A stretch of DNA of 24,109 nucleotides from JBOGWY01 sp050694015 (GCA_050694015.1 JBOGWY010000315.1:1-24109), one strand, 5' to 3'; shown: positions 15,546-23,583, counted from the stretch's first letter. The notes: a model not told the origin generated them from the sequence alone. Made by a program: numbers and translations.

Positions 15546-15947
15546 CTAGCCGGGCACGAACGAGAGGCGCACCTTCCGTTGCGTGTTGTCCACGTTCAGA
15601 TCGACGAGCACGATGCTCTGCCACGTCCCGAGTTGTAGCCGGCCGCCGTCGACCGGGATCACCAGCGACGGGCTGAGGAACGCGGGCAGAAGATGGTCGG
15701 CACCGTGGCCGGGTGAGCCGTGACCGTGCACGTAGTCGCGGTCGCGGGGCAGCACACGGTCGAGGATCGACTCGAGGTCGGACTCCGAGCCCGAGCCCGT
15801 CTCAATGAGCGCGAGACCGACGGTCGCGTGCGGTGCGAACACGTTGACCAGCCCATCTTGTTCGCCGGTCACGAACTCTCGTACCTGGTTGGTGAGGTCG
15901 ACGAAGCCCCGGCCCCGCACCTCGACCGAACGCTCCTCGGACCTCAT
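15546..15947 (-). CDS. YjbQ/UPF0047 family protein
   Basis: 133 residues. ATG 15947 follows GGAGGGG and overlaps the gntK stop as ATGA, indicating translational coupling. It has the whole UPF0047 core: NVFAPHATVGLALIET (35-50), DYVHGHGSPGHGADHLLPAF (71-90) and VDGGRLQLGTWQSIVLVDLN (99-118), with the family's His residues and the invariant LGTWQ. Members form small trimers. YjbQ of E. coli shows weak thiamine-phosphate synthase activity, but the true role of the family is unsettled, so I give no precise function. Nothing in the operon points to thiamine synthesis. Confidence 0.92.
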   Translation of the reverse strand: MRSEERSVEVRGRGFVDLTNQVREFVTGEQDGLVNVFAPHATVGLALIETGSGSESDLESILDRVLPRDRDYVHGHGSPGHGADHLLPAFLSPSLVIPVDGGRLQLGTWQSIVLVDLNVDNTQRKVRLSFVPG

Positions 15948-17479
15948 AGCCGTTCCCCTCCCGATCGCTCCTGTGCGGCCGACGCGAACTCCCCTTCGAG
16001 TGCTCCATAGAGTCGCGCGAAGCGGGCCGACGCGGGACGGTAAACCGCCTCGAGCGCGGGCGTGGGCTCGAAGCGCCCGGTTCGCCCCGTCTCGGGCAGA
16101 TCGAACGACGTCGTCAGTCCGAGTGCCTTCAGACCAACGGCGGCGGCCCCGAACGCGGAGCCCTGCTCGGACACCGGCACGAGCACCCGGTGCCGGCAGA
16201 TGTCGGCCATGATCTGGCACCACACCGAAGATCGCGCGAAACCGCCCGTGACTCGCACCTCCGTGACGTCACCGATCAGTCCCTCCAGGAGCTCGACCAC
16301 CAGGTTCATCTGGTGGATCACACCTTCGAGCGCGGCGCGCACGAGATGCGCTCGTCCGTGCTGCATCGTCAGGCCGAACATCACGCCGCGCGCGTCCGGG
16401 TTCCAGTAGGGCGCGCGCTCGCCGAGCAGATAAGGGAGAAAGAGAAGGCCGTCCGCTCCGGGCGGTACCGACGACGCGAGCTCGTCGAGAGCCTCGTAGG
16501 CGGACATGCCCCCTTCGAGCTCAATGTCGACCAGCTCCGAAAAGAACTGATCCCGGACCCATTGCAAGGCGACGCCGCCGTTGTTGATCGAGCCGCCGAC
16601 GAGGAAGTGGTCTTCGAACGGATAGCAGAAGAGGCGCCCGTGGGGGTCGAGCAGCGGGCGCGTCGACAGCACACGGACCGCGCCGCTGGTCCCGATCGAG
16701 CAGGCGACGACGCCGTCGGTGAGCGCACCGACGCCGATGTTCGCCAGCGCACCGTCGCTCGCACCGGCTACGACCGCACAGTCGGTGGGAAGACCGAGCT
16801 CGGAGGCCGCGTCGGGTCGGATCGTGCCGCCGCGGTAGGTCGAGTCGACGACCGGGGAGAGCTTGGCGCGCTCGAGCGCGAGGACGTCGAGTAGTTCGTC
16901 GTCCCAGTCGAGGGTCTCGAGCGACAGGAGCCCGGACGTCGACGCGGTGGAGCGATCGACGAACCACTCGCCGCAGAGCCGGTGCTGGACGTGCTCCTTC
17001 ATCGAGACCCAGCGCGCGGCGCGGGCGTAGAGATCGGACTCGTTCTCCCGGAACCACATCAATTTCGTGAGCGGCGTCATCGGGTGCAGCGGCACGCCGG
17101 TGCGCTTGTAGATCGCGAGGTGGTCGTGCTCTTGCTTGATGCGGCGAGCCTGATCCACCGCGCGCCGGTCGCCCCACGTGATGCCGCCGGTCAGAGGCTC
17201 GTTGTCGGCATCGACCGCCATGAGGCTGTGCATCGCCGCGCTCGTCGCGACGCCGGCGACGGTGAGTCCGGCGTCGGCGGCTTTTGCGGTCACCTCACGG
17301 AGGCACCGCTTCACCGCCGCCACGACGAGCTCCGGATCCTGTTCCGAACGTCCCGACGCGTCTCGGTGCGGCGGCGCTTCGTGCTGGACGACGCCATGGG
17401 CTCGGCCGGAGGCGTCCAGCGCAACAGCCTTGATGCTGGTGGTTCCGAGGTCGAGACCGATCACTACCTGGTCGGACAT
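15944..17479 (-). CDS. gntK: gluconokinase, FGGY sugar-kinase family
   Basis: 511 residues from ATG 17479, which places IGLDLGTTSIKAVALD (7-22) at the family's normal distance from the N-terminus. ATG 17491 or a GTG further upstream are possible; none has a clear ribosome site. It would phosphorylate D-gluconate to 6-phosphogluconate with ATP. Gluconokinase-type blocks are SAAMHSLMAVD (80-90), ITWGDRR (100-106), IYKRTGVPLHPMTPLTKLMW (123-142), VSMKEHVQHRL (158-168), VDRSTASTSGLLSLETLDWD (174-193), and GASDGALANIG (239-249) with catalytic Asp242. Then GSINNGGVALQW and GGFARSSVWCQIMAD follow. The pattern fits gluconokinase better than xylulokinase or glycerol kinase. No gluconate permease or Entner-Doudoroff gene is nearby. 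Confidence 0.88.
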   Translation of the reverse strand: MSDQVVIGLDLGTTSIKAVALDASGRAHGVVQHEAPPHRDASGRSEQDPELVVAAVKRCLREVTAKAADAGLTVAGVATSAAMHSLMAVDADNEPLTGGITWGDRRAVDQARRIKQEHDHLAIYKRTGVPLHPMTPLTKLMWFRENESDLYARAARWVSMKEHVQHRLCGEWFVDRSTASTSGLLSLETLDWDDELLDVLALERAKLSPVVDSTYRGGTIRPDAASELGLPTDCAVVAGASDGALANIGVGALTDGVVACSIGTSGAVRVLSTRPLLDPHGRLFCYPFEDHFLVGGSINNGGVALQWVRDQFFSELVDIELEGGMSAYEALDELASSVPPGADGLLFLPYLLGERAPYWNPDARGVMFGLTMQHGRAHLVRAALEGVIHQMNLVVELLEGLIGDVTEVRVTGGFARSSVWCQIMADICRHRVLVPVSEQGSAFGAAAVGLKALGLTTSFDLPETGRTGRFEPTPALEAVYRPASARFARLYGALEGEFASAAQERSGGERL

Positions 17480-17559
17480 GGGGCATGGCATAACACCCCA
17501 CAAGGACACGTAGGCGCGGGCCCTCGAAAAAACGGTGGTCTAGGCAAGAAGTTCGTGTT

Positions 17560-17690
17560 CACGGGGTACAGGGGTTCCCGGGGTGCAAGTTGCACCCCGG
17601 GACGTGGCCCGGTCGATACGGTTCCCTCGATCCCTGCCTGCTTCAGGGGGTTCATCGTGCACCCCGTGTACCCCCGAACCCCCTGCACAC
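17560..17690. repeat. cluster of nested inverted repeats (GGGGT-N-CA modules)
   Basis: GGGGTACA (17563-17570) and GGGGTTC (17571-17577) can pair with TGTACCCC (17667-17674) and GAACCCC (17676-17682). GGGGTGCA (17580-17587) can pair either with the near TGCACCCC (17591-17598) or the far one (17658-17665). AGGGGGTTC (17645-17653) also pairs with GAACCCCCT (17676-17684). The arms thus allow alternative folds, as RNA or as cruciform DNA. Confidence 0.65.
17576..17602. repeat. 27-base near-perfect palindrome
   Basis: TCCCGGGGTGCAA, one central G, then TTGCACCCCGGGA. As RNA it gives an 11-base GC-rich stem with a 5-base loop. It may be an operator, a terminator-like barrier or a REP-like element. 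Confidence 0.7.
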
Positions 17691-17802
17691 GCGTTTCTTG
17701 CTCAGATCAGGGTGTTTTCCGATTCCAGTTTCGCTGGCGTGACGCGCAACCATCGGCAGGTCCGCGTCGTCTAGAAAGGTGGCGGACGACGAGAGGACCA
17801 CG

Positions 17803-19605
17803 ATGCGGACGAAGCTCGCAGCCATGTGCAGCCTCCTCGCGCTCGCATCCATCTTTCCCACACCTAGCGCGACTGCGCAGATCCCACCGCCGCCGGTGCT
17901 CCGCGTTGCCTGGGACGGCGATGTCTTCGGGTTCGATCCCGTCACGGAGTACTACAACGCAGCATGGGAGCTCTACTCGAGCCTCCTCCTTCGAACGCTC
18001 ATCACGTACCGGCATGTGGCCGGGGCCGAGGGCAACGAGCTCGTACCCGATATCGCAACCGAGATCCCTGAGCCGACCAACGACGGGCTCACGTACACGT
18101 TCGATCTGAAACCGGGGGTGATGTTCGGGCCGCCGCTGAACCGACCGGTGACGTCGCGTGACATCGAGTTCGCCTTCGAGCGCATCGCTTGTCGCATCTG
18201 CTTCGCGACCTACGACTTCTATTACGTCGGCGTTATCCGGGGTCTGAGGAAGATGTCGGGGCCGGCGCAGCCCGGGCGGATCTCAGGGATCGAGACACCG
18301 GACGATGACACGATCGTGTTCCACCTCCGCAAGCCGACGGGTGACTTCCTGCACCGCCTCACGTTGCCGGCGACCGCACCGGTGCCGCGCGAGGTGACGC
18401 GCTGCTGGCCGACGACTCAGTACGGAAAGAGCCTGGTGTCGACGGGCCCATACATGTTCGAAGGCTCGGAGGACGTCGACCTGAGCGAAGGATGCGATTC
18501 GGTCCGGAAGGTCGCCGGTTACGGGCCGGATCGCTTCCGCTTCGTCGCCAACCCCGCGTACGATCCGGCCACCGACGATCCCGCGATCCGGGAACCCGTC
18601 TACAGCAAGATCGTGCTGCACGACATGGAACGTGGCGAGGCGTTTCGAGCGATCGCAGAAGGGATGATCGACGTAGCGATGATGGCGCCGACCCAGCGTC
18701 AACTCGAACGCTTCGATGCGTCACAGGTGCACTCGGATCTAGAGGACCTCGTCTGGTACATGACGATGAACCTCACGCAGCGCCCATTCAACGACGTCCA
18801 CGTCCGACGGGCTCTAAACTTCGCGATCGACAAGCCGCGGGTGCTCGAGGCATGGGGCGGCGAGACATTGGCGAGCCCCGCCACTCACATCCTCCCGCCG
18901 ACGCTCACCGGCGGACATCCCACCGCTGAGGAGTACGACCCGTACGGGCATCTCGACGGCCCGGACCTCGAGCGGGCGAGGGCGGAGATGGCGCAATCGA
19001 GCTACGACACCGACGGCGACGGGCTCTGCGATGCACCGGCATGTTCGTCTGTCGTCCTCATCAACCGTGACACGGAACCGCACCCCGCTGTCGAACCGGT
19101 GATCGTCGATGGGCTTCGCTCAATCGGGATCGAGCCCGAGGTTCGGCGTCGCGAGATCACGACGGCGTACACGGCGATCGGAGATCTCGGCCGCGGGATC
19201 GAGCTAGGGATGAACGCCGGCTGGCTCAAGGACTACGCCGACGGGAGCACGTTCTTCAATTATCTGTTCCATTCGCGGTCCCTCACGAGCCAGTGCGGCT
19301 TCACCACGAACTACTCGGCGGTCGGGGGGACGCCCGAGATCAAGGAGCGGTGCGGTTTCCGCGGCGACTTCACCGACCTTCCCAGCGTGGATGCCGACAT
19401 CGAGAACTGCATCGCGTTCGTTCACGAGCAGCTGCGTGACGATTGCTGGATCAATCTAGACGCGAAGCTGATGGAGGAGATCGTTCCCTGGGTGCCGTTG
19501 GTGTGGCGTCACGCGGTGCGCGTCACGGGCCCCCGGATCGGCCACTACGAGTTCGACCAGTCCACGAGCGAGGTGTCGCTCGCTCACATCGCGCCCGCTC
19601 CGTAA
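17803..19605 (+). CDS. ABC transporter substrate-binding protein, family 5 (peptide/nickel/opine type)
   Basis: 600 residues. ATG 17803 is chosen over a GTG at 17779 because AGAGG lies 6 bases before it and it begins the signal peptide directly. The Sec signal ends near residue 25 (SATA-QI). No Cys follows a lipobox, which is unusual because Gram-positive members are normally lipoproteins. SBP_bac_5 features: LRVAWDGDVFGFDP (33-46), LVPDIATEIPEPTNDGLTYT (80-99), DLKPGVMFGPPLNRPVTSRD (101-120), then RRALNFAIDKPRVL (335-348). Several Cys pairs are present, and an Asp-rich loop, YDTDGDGLCDAPAC (401-414), resembles a calcium-binding thrombospondin-3/dockerin-type loop. It would deliver an oligopeptide or similar solute, but no permease or ATPase gene is adjacent. 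Its stop abuts the convergent thioredoxin gene with no gap. Confidence 0.87.
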   Translation: MRTKLAAMCSLLALASIFPTPSATAQIPPPPVLRVAWDGDVFGFDPVTEYYNAAWELYSSLLLRTLITYRHVAGAEGNELVPDIATEIPEPTNDGLTYTFDLKPGVMFGPPLNRPVTSRDIEFAFERIACRICFATYDFYYVGVIRGLRKMSGPAQPGRISGIETPDDDTIVFHLRKPTGDFLHRLTLPATAPVPREVTRCWPTTQYGKSLVSTGPYMFEGSEDVDLSEGCDSVRKVAGYGPDRFRFVANPAYDPATDDPAIREPVYSKIVLHDMERGEAFRAIAEGMIDVAMMAPTQRQLERFDASQVHSDLEDLVWYMTMNLTQRPFNDVHVRRALNFAIDKPRVLEAWGGETLASPATHILPPTLTGGHPTAEEYDPYGHLDGPDLERARAEMAQSSYDTDGDGLCDAPACSSVVLINRDTEPHPAVEPVIVDGLRSIGIEPEVRRREITTAYTAIGDLGRGIELGMNAGWLKDYADGSTFFNYLFHSRSLTSQCGFTTNYSAVGGTPEIKERCGFRGDFTDLPSVDADIENCIAFVHEQLRDDCWINLDAKLMEEIVPWVPLVWRHAVRVTGPRIGHYEFDQSTSEVSLAHIAPAP

Positions 19606-20205
19606 CTACCGGGCGCTCCGGCGTAGCAAGATCTCGATGTTGGTCACGAGCGATTCCTCGCTGACCGGGCCGAGCGTGACGATCCCCCGCTGTTCTCCCT
19701 GCTTGCCCCCCGACGCGCTGCCGACGAAGCGGCCCTCGGCGTCGATGAAGAACGTCTCCGGTACACCGGTGACCCCCAGCTCCCGAGAGAACTCGTCGCT
19801 CACGTCGGTGACGCTCGGGTAGTCGACGCCGAACTCGTCGATGAAGTCGAGCGCGTCGATCTCGGAATCCTTGTAGTTGACGCCGAGGAACACGACCCCG
19901 TCGTCGCGGTACTCGCGGTAGATGCGGTCGAGTAGCCGCGCTTCCTCGCGGCACGGGATGCACCACGACGCCCAGAAGTTGATGACGACCGGGGAGCCGC
20001 GCAGCTCCTGAGCGCTCACGGTGCCGGTCTCGCCCAGCAGCGGCAGTTCGAAGTCCGGGATCGGCTCCCCCGCCTCGACCTTGGCCGGAGCCGACTTGAT
20101 CAGTCCGTACGCGAGCAGTCCGAGGAACGCGAGGGCCGGGATCAGCACGAGCGCGATCCGGCGAAGCTTCTTCGCGGTCGGTTCGGGAGCAGGGGCGGCA
20201 TCCAT
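19606..20205 (-). CDS. membrane-anchored TlpA/ResA/CcmG-type thiol-disulfide oxidoreductase
   Basis: 199 residues. A single N-terminal membrane helix (17-37) anchors an extracytoplasmic thioredoxin domain. The active site is WASWCIPC (78-85, Cys82 and Cys85), within VVINFWASWCIPCREEARLL. The cis-Pro loop is GVTGVPETFFIDAEG (144-158), typical of the CcmG/ResA branch. Such proteins reduce disulfides outside the membrane, often of apocytochrome c, but no cytochrome maturation gene is in view, so the partner is unknown. The C-terminal part (GPVSEESLVTNIEILLR) completes the fold. ATG 20205 has only a GGGGG stretch next to it. It is divergent from the LOG-family gene and converges with the solute-binding gene, its stop directly following that gene's. 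Confidence 0.9.
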   Translation of the reverse strand: MDAAPAPEPTAKKLRRIALVLIPALAFLGLLAYGLIKSAPAKVEAGEPIPDFELPLLGETGTVSAQELRGSPVVINFWASWCIPCREEARLLDRIYREYRDDGVVFLGVNYKDSEIDALDFIDEFGVDYPSVTDVSDEFSRELGVTGVPETFFIDAEGRFVGSASGGKQGEQRGIVTLGPVSEESLVTNIEILLRRSAR

Positions 20206-20228
20206 GCCCCCGAGACTAGGGGGCCGCG

Positions 20229-20246
20229 GGCCTAATCACGTAGGCC
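20229..20246. promoter_or_regulatory. inverted repeat in a divergent promoter region
   Basis: GGCCTA-ATCACG-TAGGCC is a perfect 6-base dyad between the starts at 20205 (-) and 20270 (+). The position fits an operator shared by both genes; no regulator is identified. Confidence 0.3.
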
Positions 20247-20269
20247 GTAGATGCCGGAAGATGGGACAT

Positions 20270-21316
20270 ATGGCGCAACGGAAGAAGCCCTATTCGACGG
20301 GCAACGAAGAGCTCGACCGCTTGATCGAGGAGTTCATCGGCGAGCTGCCCGAACGCGACCGCAAGCTCGCCCACGAGATCGTGACGACGTCGCTGAAGCT
20401 CGCGCGCGAGCAGATCAACACCCTCGATCGCAAGATCGTGAACTCGACACTGAAGGAGCTTCGCCACGCGTTCCGCGTGTTCCATCCCTACAAGGGAACG
20501 CGCAAGGTGACGATCTTCGGCTCCGCGCGCACGCAGAAGGGCGATTCCGAATACGTCGCGGCGCGCGACTTCTCCCGCGAGATCGCGAAGCGCGGATGGA
20601 TGGTGATCACCGGGGCCGGGCCGGGGATCATGGAGGCGGGGCACGAGGGAGCAGGCTCGAAGCTGTCGTTCGGAGCGAACATCATCCTGCCGTTCGAGGC
20701 CGCGCCGAACCCGGTGATCGCCGACGACGCCAAGCTCATCAACTTCAAGTACTTCTTCACGCGCAAACTGACGTTCATCAAGGAGGCCGACGCGTTCGTG
20801 CTCCTGCCGGGCGGGTTCGGCACTCTCGACGAGACCTTCGAGCTGCTGACGCTGATCCAGACCGGTAAGGCGACCATGCAGCCGGTGGTGTTGCTCGATA
20901 AACCGGGGGGCACCTACTGGGAGAACTTCGAGAAGTTCTTGCGCGACGAGCTACTCGAGCGTCGCTACATCAACGAGGAAGACCTGTCGCTGTACCGGGT
21001 GACTCACGACCCCAGCGAGGCCGTGCGCGAGATCGACGGCTTCTATCGGATGTACCACTCGCAACGCGTCGTGGGGAGGCGTCTCGTGATCCGCCTGAAC
21101 CGCGAGCCGTCGGACAAGATCATCGAGATCCTGGCCGACGAGTTCGGCGACATCATGGACGGGGGCATCGACCGCGTGAAAGCGTCATCGGGCGAGGTGC
21201 GCGACGACGACGTGCCGGAACTCCCCCGCATCGCGTTCCACTTCAAGCACGCGTTCACCGGACGTCTGCGCCAGTTCATCGACCGGCTGAACGACCTCGC
21301 CGAAGACCTCGGCTAA
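20270..21316 (+). CDS. LOG-family (lysine decarboxylase-like) nucleotide-binding protein
   Basis: 348 residues from ATG 20270, with GGAAG 9 bases upstream; ATG 20261 is less well placed. A charged helical N-terminal part (1-75) precedes a Rossmann-type LOG domain: KVTIFGSARTQKGD (79-92), WMVITGAGPGIMEAGHEGAG (110-129), and the signature LLPGGFGTLDETFELLTLIQ (178-197). LOG enzymes split the N-glycosidic bond of nucleoside monophosphates. Bacterial members include cytokinin-activating enzymes and the nucleosidase PpnN. The extra N- and C-terminal regions make this longer than the roughly 190-residue plain LOG proteins; the C-terminal part (about 265-348) carries RRLVIRLNREPSDKIIEILA. The substrate is not known. 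It is followed 4 bases later by a methyltransferase gene, probably cotranscribed. Confidence 0.85.
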   Translation: MAQRKKPYSTGNEELDRLIEEFIGELPERDRKLAHEIVTTSLKLAREQINTLDRKIVNSTLKELRHAFRVFHPYKGTRKVTIFGSARTQKGDSEYVAARDFSREIAKRGWMVITGAGPGIMEAGHEGAGSKLSFGANIILPFEAAPNPVIADDAKLINFKYFFTRKLTFIKEADAFVLLPGGFGTLDETFELLTLIQTGKATMQPVVLLDKPGGTYWENFEKFLRDELLERRYINEEDLSLYRVTHDPSEAVREIDGFYRMYHSQRVVGRRLVIRLNREPSDKIIEILADEFGDIMDGGIDRVKASSGEVRDDDVPELPRIAFHFKHAFTGRLRQFIDRLNDLAEDLG

Positions 21317-21320
21317 GGCC

Positions 21321-22046
21321 GTGGATCTCGAGAACCTCTGGGAAGAGCGGGCGGCTCAATGGATCGCGTGGGCGCGGACGCCGGGCCACGACGCGTTCTG
21401 GGCCTACTACCAGGAGTTCCTGGACGACATCGTTCCACCTCAACCGGGCCGGGTACTCGAAGTCGGTTGCGGAGAGGGCCGGGTAGGGCGAGAGCTGGTG
21501 AAGACAGCGGCTTCGATCGTTGCGCTCGATCGCTCGGGGACGTTACTCGAGGCCGCTCGCACCGCCGACGCGCGCCCACGTTACGTTCTCGGCGACGCAG
21601 CTCGGCTCCCGTTCGAGGACGGCTCGTTCGACACCGTCGTCGCATACAACACGCTACAGAATCTGGACGATATGCCGGGCGGCGTGTCGGAGGCGGAGCG
21701 CGTCCTTGTCCCGGGTGGGCATCTGTGCGTCTGCATCGTCCACCCGATGCGGGAGATGGGTGACTTCGAAAGCGAACAGGCCAACGCGCGCTTCGTCATC
21801 GAAGGTTCCTACTTCGAGCACACGATGCTCGACGAGGTGTTCCAGCGCGACGGTCTGACGATGAGGTTCACCGGCCCCCATTACCCACTCAGCGATTACA
21901 CGATCGCCTTCGAAGGTGCGGGACTGCTCATCGAGCGCCTACGGGAGCCATTGCCGGATCCGGCCGTCGTCGCGGAGAAAGGCCCGGCGTGGGCGCGCTC
22001 CGAAAGGATGCCGATGTTCCTGTTCATCCGGGCTCTCAAGCGTTAG
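21321..22046 (+). CDS. class I SAM-dependent methyltransferase
   Basis: 241 residues from a GTG at 21321, four bases after the previous stop; the ribosome site is weak (TAAGG). Motif I is VLEVGCGEGRVGREL (45-59), which binds the methionine part of SAM. The acidic end of the next strand follows in IVALDRSGTLLEAAR, then YVLGDAARLPFEDGSFDTVV (a UbiE/Methyltransf_11 block) and ERVLVPGGHLCVCIVHPM. The acceptor substrate cannot be read from this core. The C-terminal part (FTGPHYPLSDYTIAFEGAG) resembles small-molecule methyltransferases rather than RNA or protein ones. It is downstream of the LOG gene and convergent with the helicase. Confidence 0.9.
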   Translation: MDLENLWEERAAQWIAWARTPGHDAFWAYYQEFLDDIVPPQPGRVLEVGCGEGRVGRELVKTAASIVALDRSGTLLEAARTADARPRYVLGDAARLPFEDGSFDTVVAYNTLQNLDDMPGGVSEAERVLVPGGHLCVCIVHPMREMGDFESEQANARFVIEGSYFEHTMLDEVFQRDGLTMRFTGPHYPLSDYTIAFEGAGLLIERLREPLPDPAVVAEKGPAWARSERMPMFLFIRALKR

Positions 22047-22134
22047 AGACAGCCGACTTCGGTGCCGGCTCGGATGGCGTCGCGGTACAACCGATCGACG
22101 CACAAAGAAGGAGCAACAAGACGTGGCGGCGCGA

Positions 22135-22188
22135 TTTTGTTCTGCAAACGCCGCCCTGAAAACGCGGGTATGTGCTCACAAAACGGTT
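22135..22188. repeat. dispersed 54-base intergenic repeat, copy 2
   Basis: It matches 8196-8249 at 46 of 54 positions. It begins 6 bases past the helicase stop on the minus strand, mirroring copy 1. Unlike copy 1, no hairpin terminator of similar strength is beside it; GGCGGCG (22125-22131) and CGCCGCC (22149-22155) can pair across part of it. Confidence 0.8.
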
Positions 22189-22194
22189 GGGGGG

Positions 22195-23379
22195 TTAGAA
22201 GCGACGTTTGGTGCGGCTCCGCATGCTCGAGCGCTTGCCCTTCGTCGAGAACACGATGCTCGGCGGAGCAACCTTCATGCCCGCCTCTTCGAAGTCCTCA
22301 CCGAGCTTCAGCCGGGACGCGATGCGGCTGACGTCGTGACGCTGCTCGGGGAGGACGAACGTGACGCCGGTGCCGCTGCGGCCCGCACGAGCGGTGCGGC
22401 CCACGCGGTGCACGTACGCCTTGTCGTCCTCGGGCGGATCGAAGTTGACCACGTGAGTGATGTCGTCCATGTCGAGCCCGCGGGCCGCGACATCGGTCGC
22501 GATCAGCACGTCGACCTTGCCCGTCGAGAACCTTTGCAGCGCCTTCTGGCGGGCGGCCTGCGTCAGGTCGCCGTGCATCGCAACCGCGGCGATGCCACGT
22601 TGCTTCAGACGGGTGGCGAGACGGTCGGCACCGCGCTTGGTGCGAACGAACACGAGCGTCAGCTCGCGGTCCTCCTTCAGCAGCGAAACGAGCTTCTCGA
22701 GCTTGTCGGTCGCGGTGACCGGGATGAACTTGTGGTCCGCTTCCTCGACGGTCTGCTTCGGCGTGACCGTCTCGTGCGTGACCGGATCCTTCGTGTACGA
22801 ACGGGCGAGGTAACCCACCTGCCCGTCGAGCGTCGCCGAGAAGAACATCGTCTGGCGGTTGTCGTTGAGGCGATCGACGATCTTGTCGACCTGGGGCTGG
22901 AAGCCCATGTCGAGCATCCGGTCGGCCTCGTCGAGGATGAGGATCTTGACCGTCTTGACCGCCAGCATCCTGCGGTTGATCAGGTCCTCGAGGCGGCCGG
23001 GGGTCGCGACGAGGATGTGCGCCTTTGCCGCCCGCTTCGCCTGGTCCAGGAGACCGACACCTCCGTAGACCGAGGCGACCTTCAGGCCCCGGGCGCCGCA
23101 GATCGCCTCGAACTCCTCGGTCACCTGGACGCAAAGTTCACGTGTCGGCACGAGGATGAGCGCCGCAGGGCGCCGATCGGACGGGTCGAGGCGCTCGACG
23201 ATCGGCACCGCGAAGGCCAGGGTCTTGCCGGAGCCCGTGCGGGACTTGGCCAGCACGTCCTTGCCGGCGATGGCGTCGGCGATGACCATCGCCTGGATCG
23301 GGAACGGGGTCTCGGCCCCGCGTCTAGCGAGGGCCTTGGTTACGGGCGCGGACACGCCCAAATCACTGAATGAAGGCAC
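22195..23379 (-). CDS. DEAD-box ATP-dependent RNA helicase
   Basis: 394 residues from a GTG at 23379, with GGAGGAG 7 bases upstream. It unwinds short RNA duplexes, as in ribosome assembly, mRNA turnover or cold response. Motifs in order: Q-motif region FSDLGVSAPVTKAL...PFPIQ (4-29), Walker A SRTGSGKT (46-53), PTREL (78-82), TPGRL (126-130), DEAD (150-153), SAT (181-183), LVFVRTKRGAD, MHGDLTQ, ATDVAARGLDMDD and HRVGRTARAGRSG. The end is short and basic (KGKRSSMRSRTKRRF), which may help RNA binding. It resembles the RhlE/DeaD group, but no RhlE- or CsdA-specific extension is present, so I give no symbol. It faces the marR-like gene divergently across about 200 bases. Confidence 0.95.
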   Translation of the reverse strand: MPSFSDLGVSAPVTKALARRGAETPFPIQAMVIADAIAGKDVLAKSRTGSGKTLAFAVPIVERLDPSDRRPAALILVPTRELCVQVTEEFEAICGARGLKVASVYGGVGLLDQAKRAAKAHILVATPGRLEDLINRRMLAVKTVKILILDEADRMLDMGFQPQVDKIVDRLNDNRQTMFFSATLDGQVGYLARSYTKDPVTHETVTPKQTVEEADHKFIPVTATDKLEKLVSLLKEDRELTLVFVRTKRGADRLATRLKQRGIAAVAMHGDLTQAARQKALQRFSTGKVDVLIATDVAARGLDMDDITHVVNFDPPEDDKAYVHRVGRTARAGRSGTGVTFVLPEQRHDVSRIASRLKLGEDFEEAGMKVAPPSIVFSTKGKRSSMRSRTKRRF

Positions 23380-23547
23380 AGCTCTACTCCTCCGTATGAA
23401 CGGCTGGGCGAGATTCGACTGACCCGAGACCGTCTTGGAAGAGGAACCGGAAGCAAAATCTCACGGACGACCGGCGGCCGTCCTCGTGATCAAGGTAACA
23501 CGCAGAAGCGCGAAATCCTTCCCACCAGGGGAAATAAGAAAGATTCC

Positions 23548-23561
23548 GTTGTTTATGCAAC
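23548..23561. promoter_or_regulatory. possible MarR operator
   Basis: GTTG-TTTATG-CAAC is a dyad covering the -35 region of the marR-like promoter. TATGC half-sites recur at 23554-23558 and 23571-23575. MarR proteins usually repress their own gene by binding such dyads near the promoter. Confidence 0.4.
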
Positions 23562-23576
23562 TAATTCGGGTATGCT
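23549..23576 (+). promoter_or_regulatory. sigma-70-type promoter of the marR-like gene, probably leaderless
   Basis: TTGTTT (23549-23554), a 16-base spacer, and TATGCT (23571-23576) are good -35/-10 matches in a local AT-rich patch. Transcription should begin near 23583, directly at the ATG at 23584, and no ribosome site is present. Confidence 0.55.
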
Positions 23577-23583
23577 TGTGAAC

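Larger units (their letters stand above)
17480..17802. other. 323-base gene-free stretch with dense inverted repeats
   Basis: It separates the divergent gntK (-) and solute-binding protein (+) genes. No convincing coding frame, tRNA or promoter is seen. Its middle (17560-17690) is built from GGGGT-N-CA units in both orientations; see the separate entries. The right part (17700-17790) is more AT-rich and may hold the promoter of the + strand gene. Confidence 0.6.

Noticed and set aside
15544..16223. Longer starts for the yjbQ and mug genes
   Set aside because: The upstream extensions overlap well-supported genes in other frames, lack ribosome sites and add residues not seen in the families.
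17560..17690. A tRNA gene suggested by GGGGGTTCATCG
   Set aside because: The T-stem does not close with a 7-base loop, and no matching acceptor, D or anticodon arms can be drawn on either strand.
21916..23373. A 485-codon open frame on the + strand
   Set aside because: It lies antisense to the DEAD-box helicase, whose motifs are complete on the minus strand, and begins inside the methyltransferase gene.
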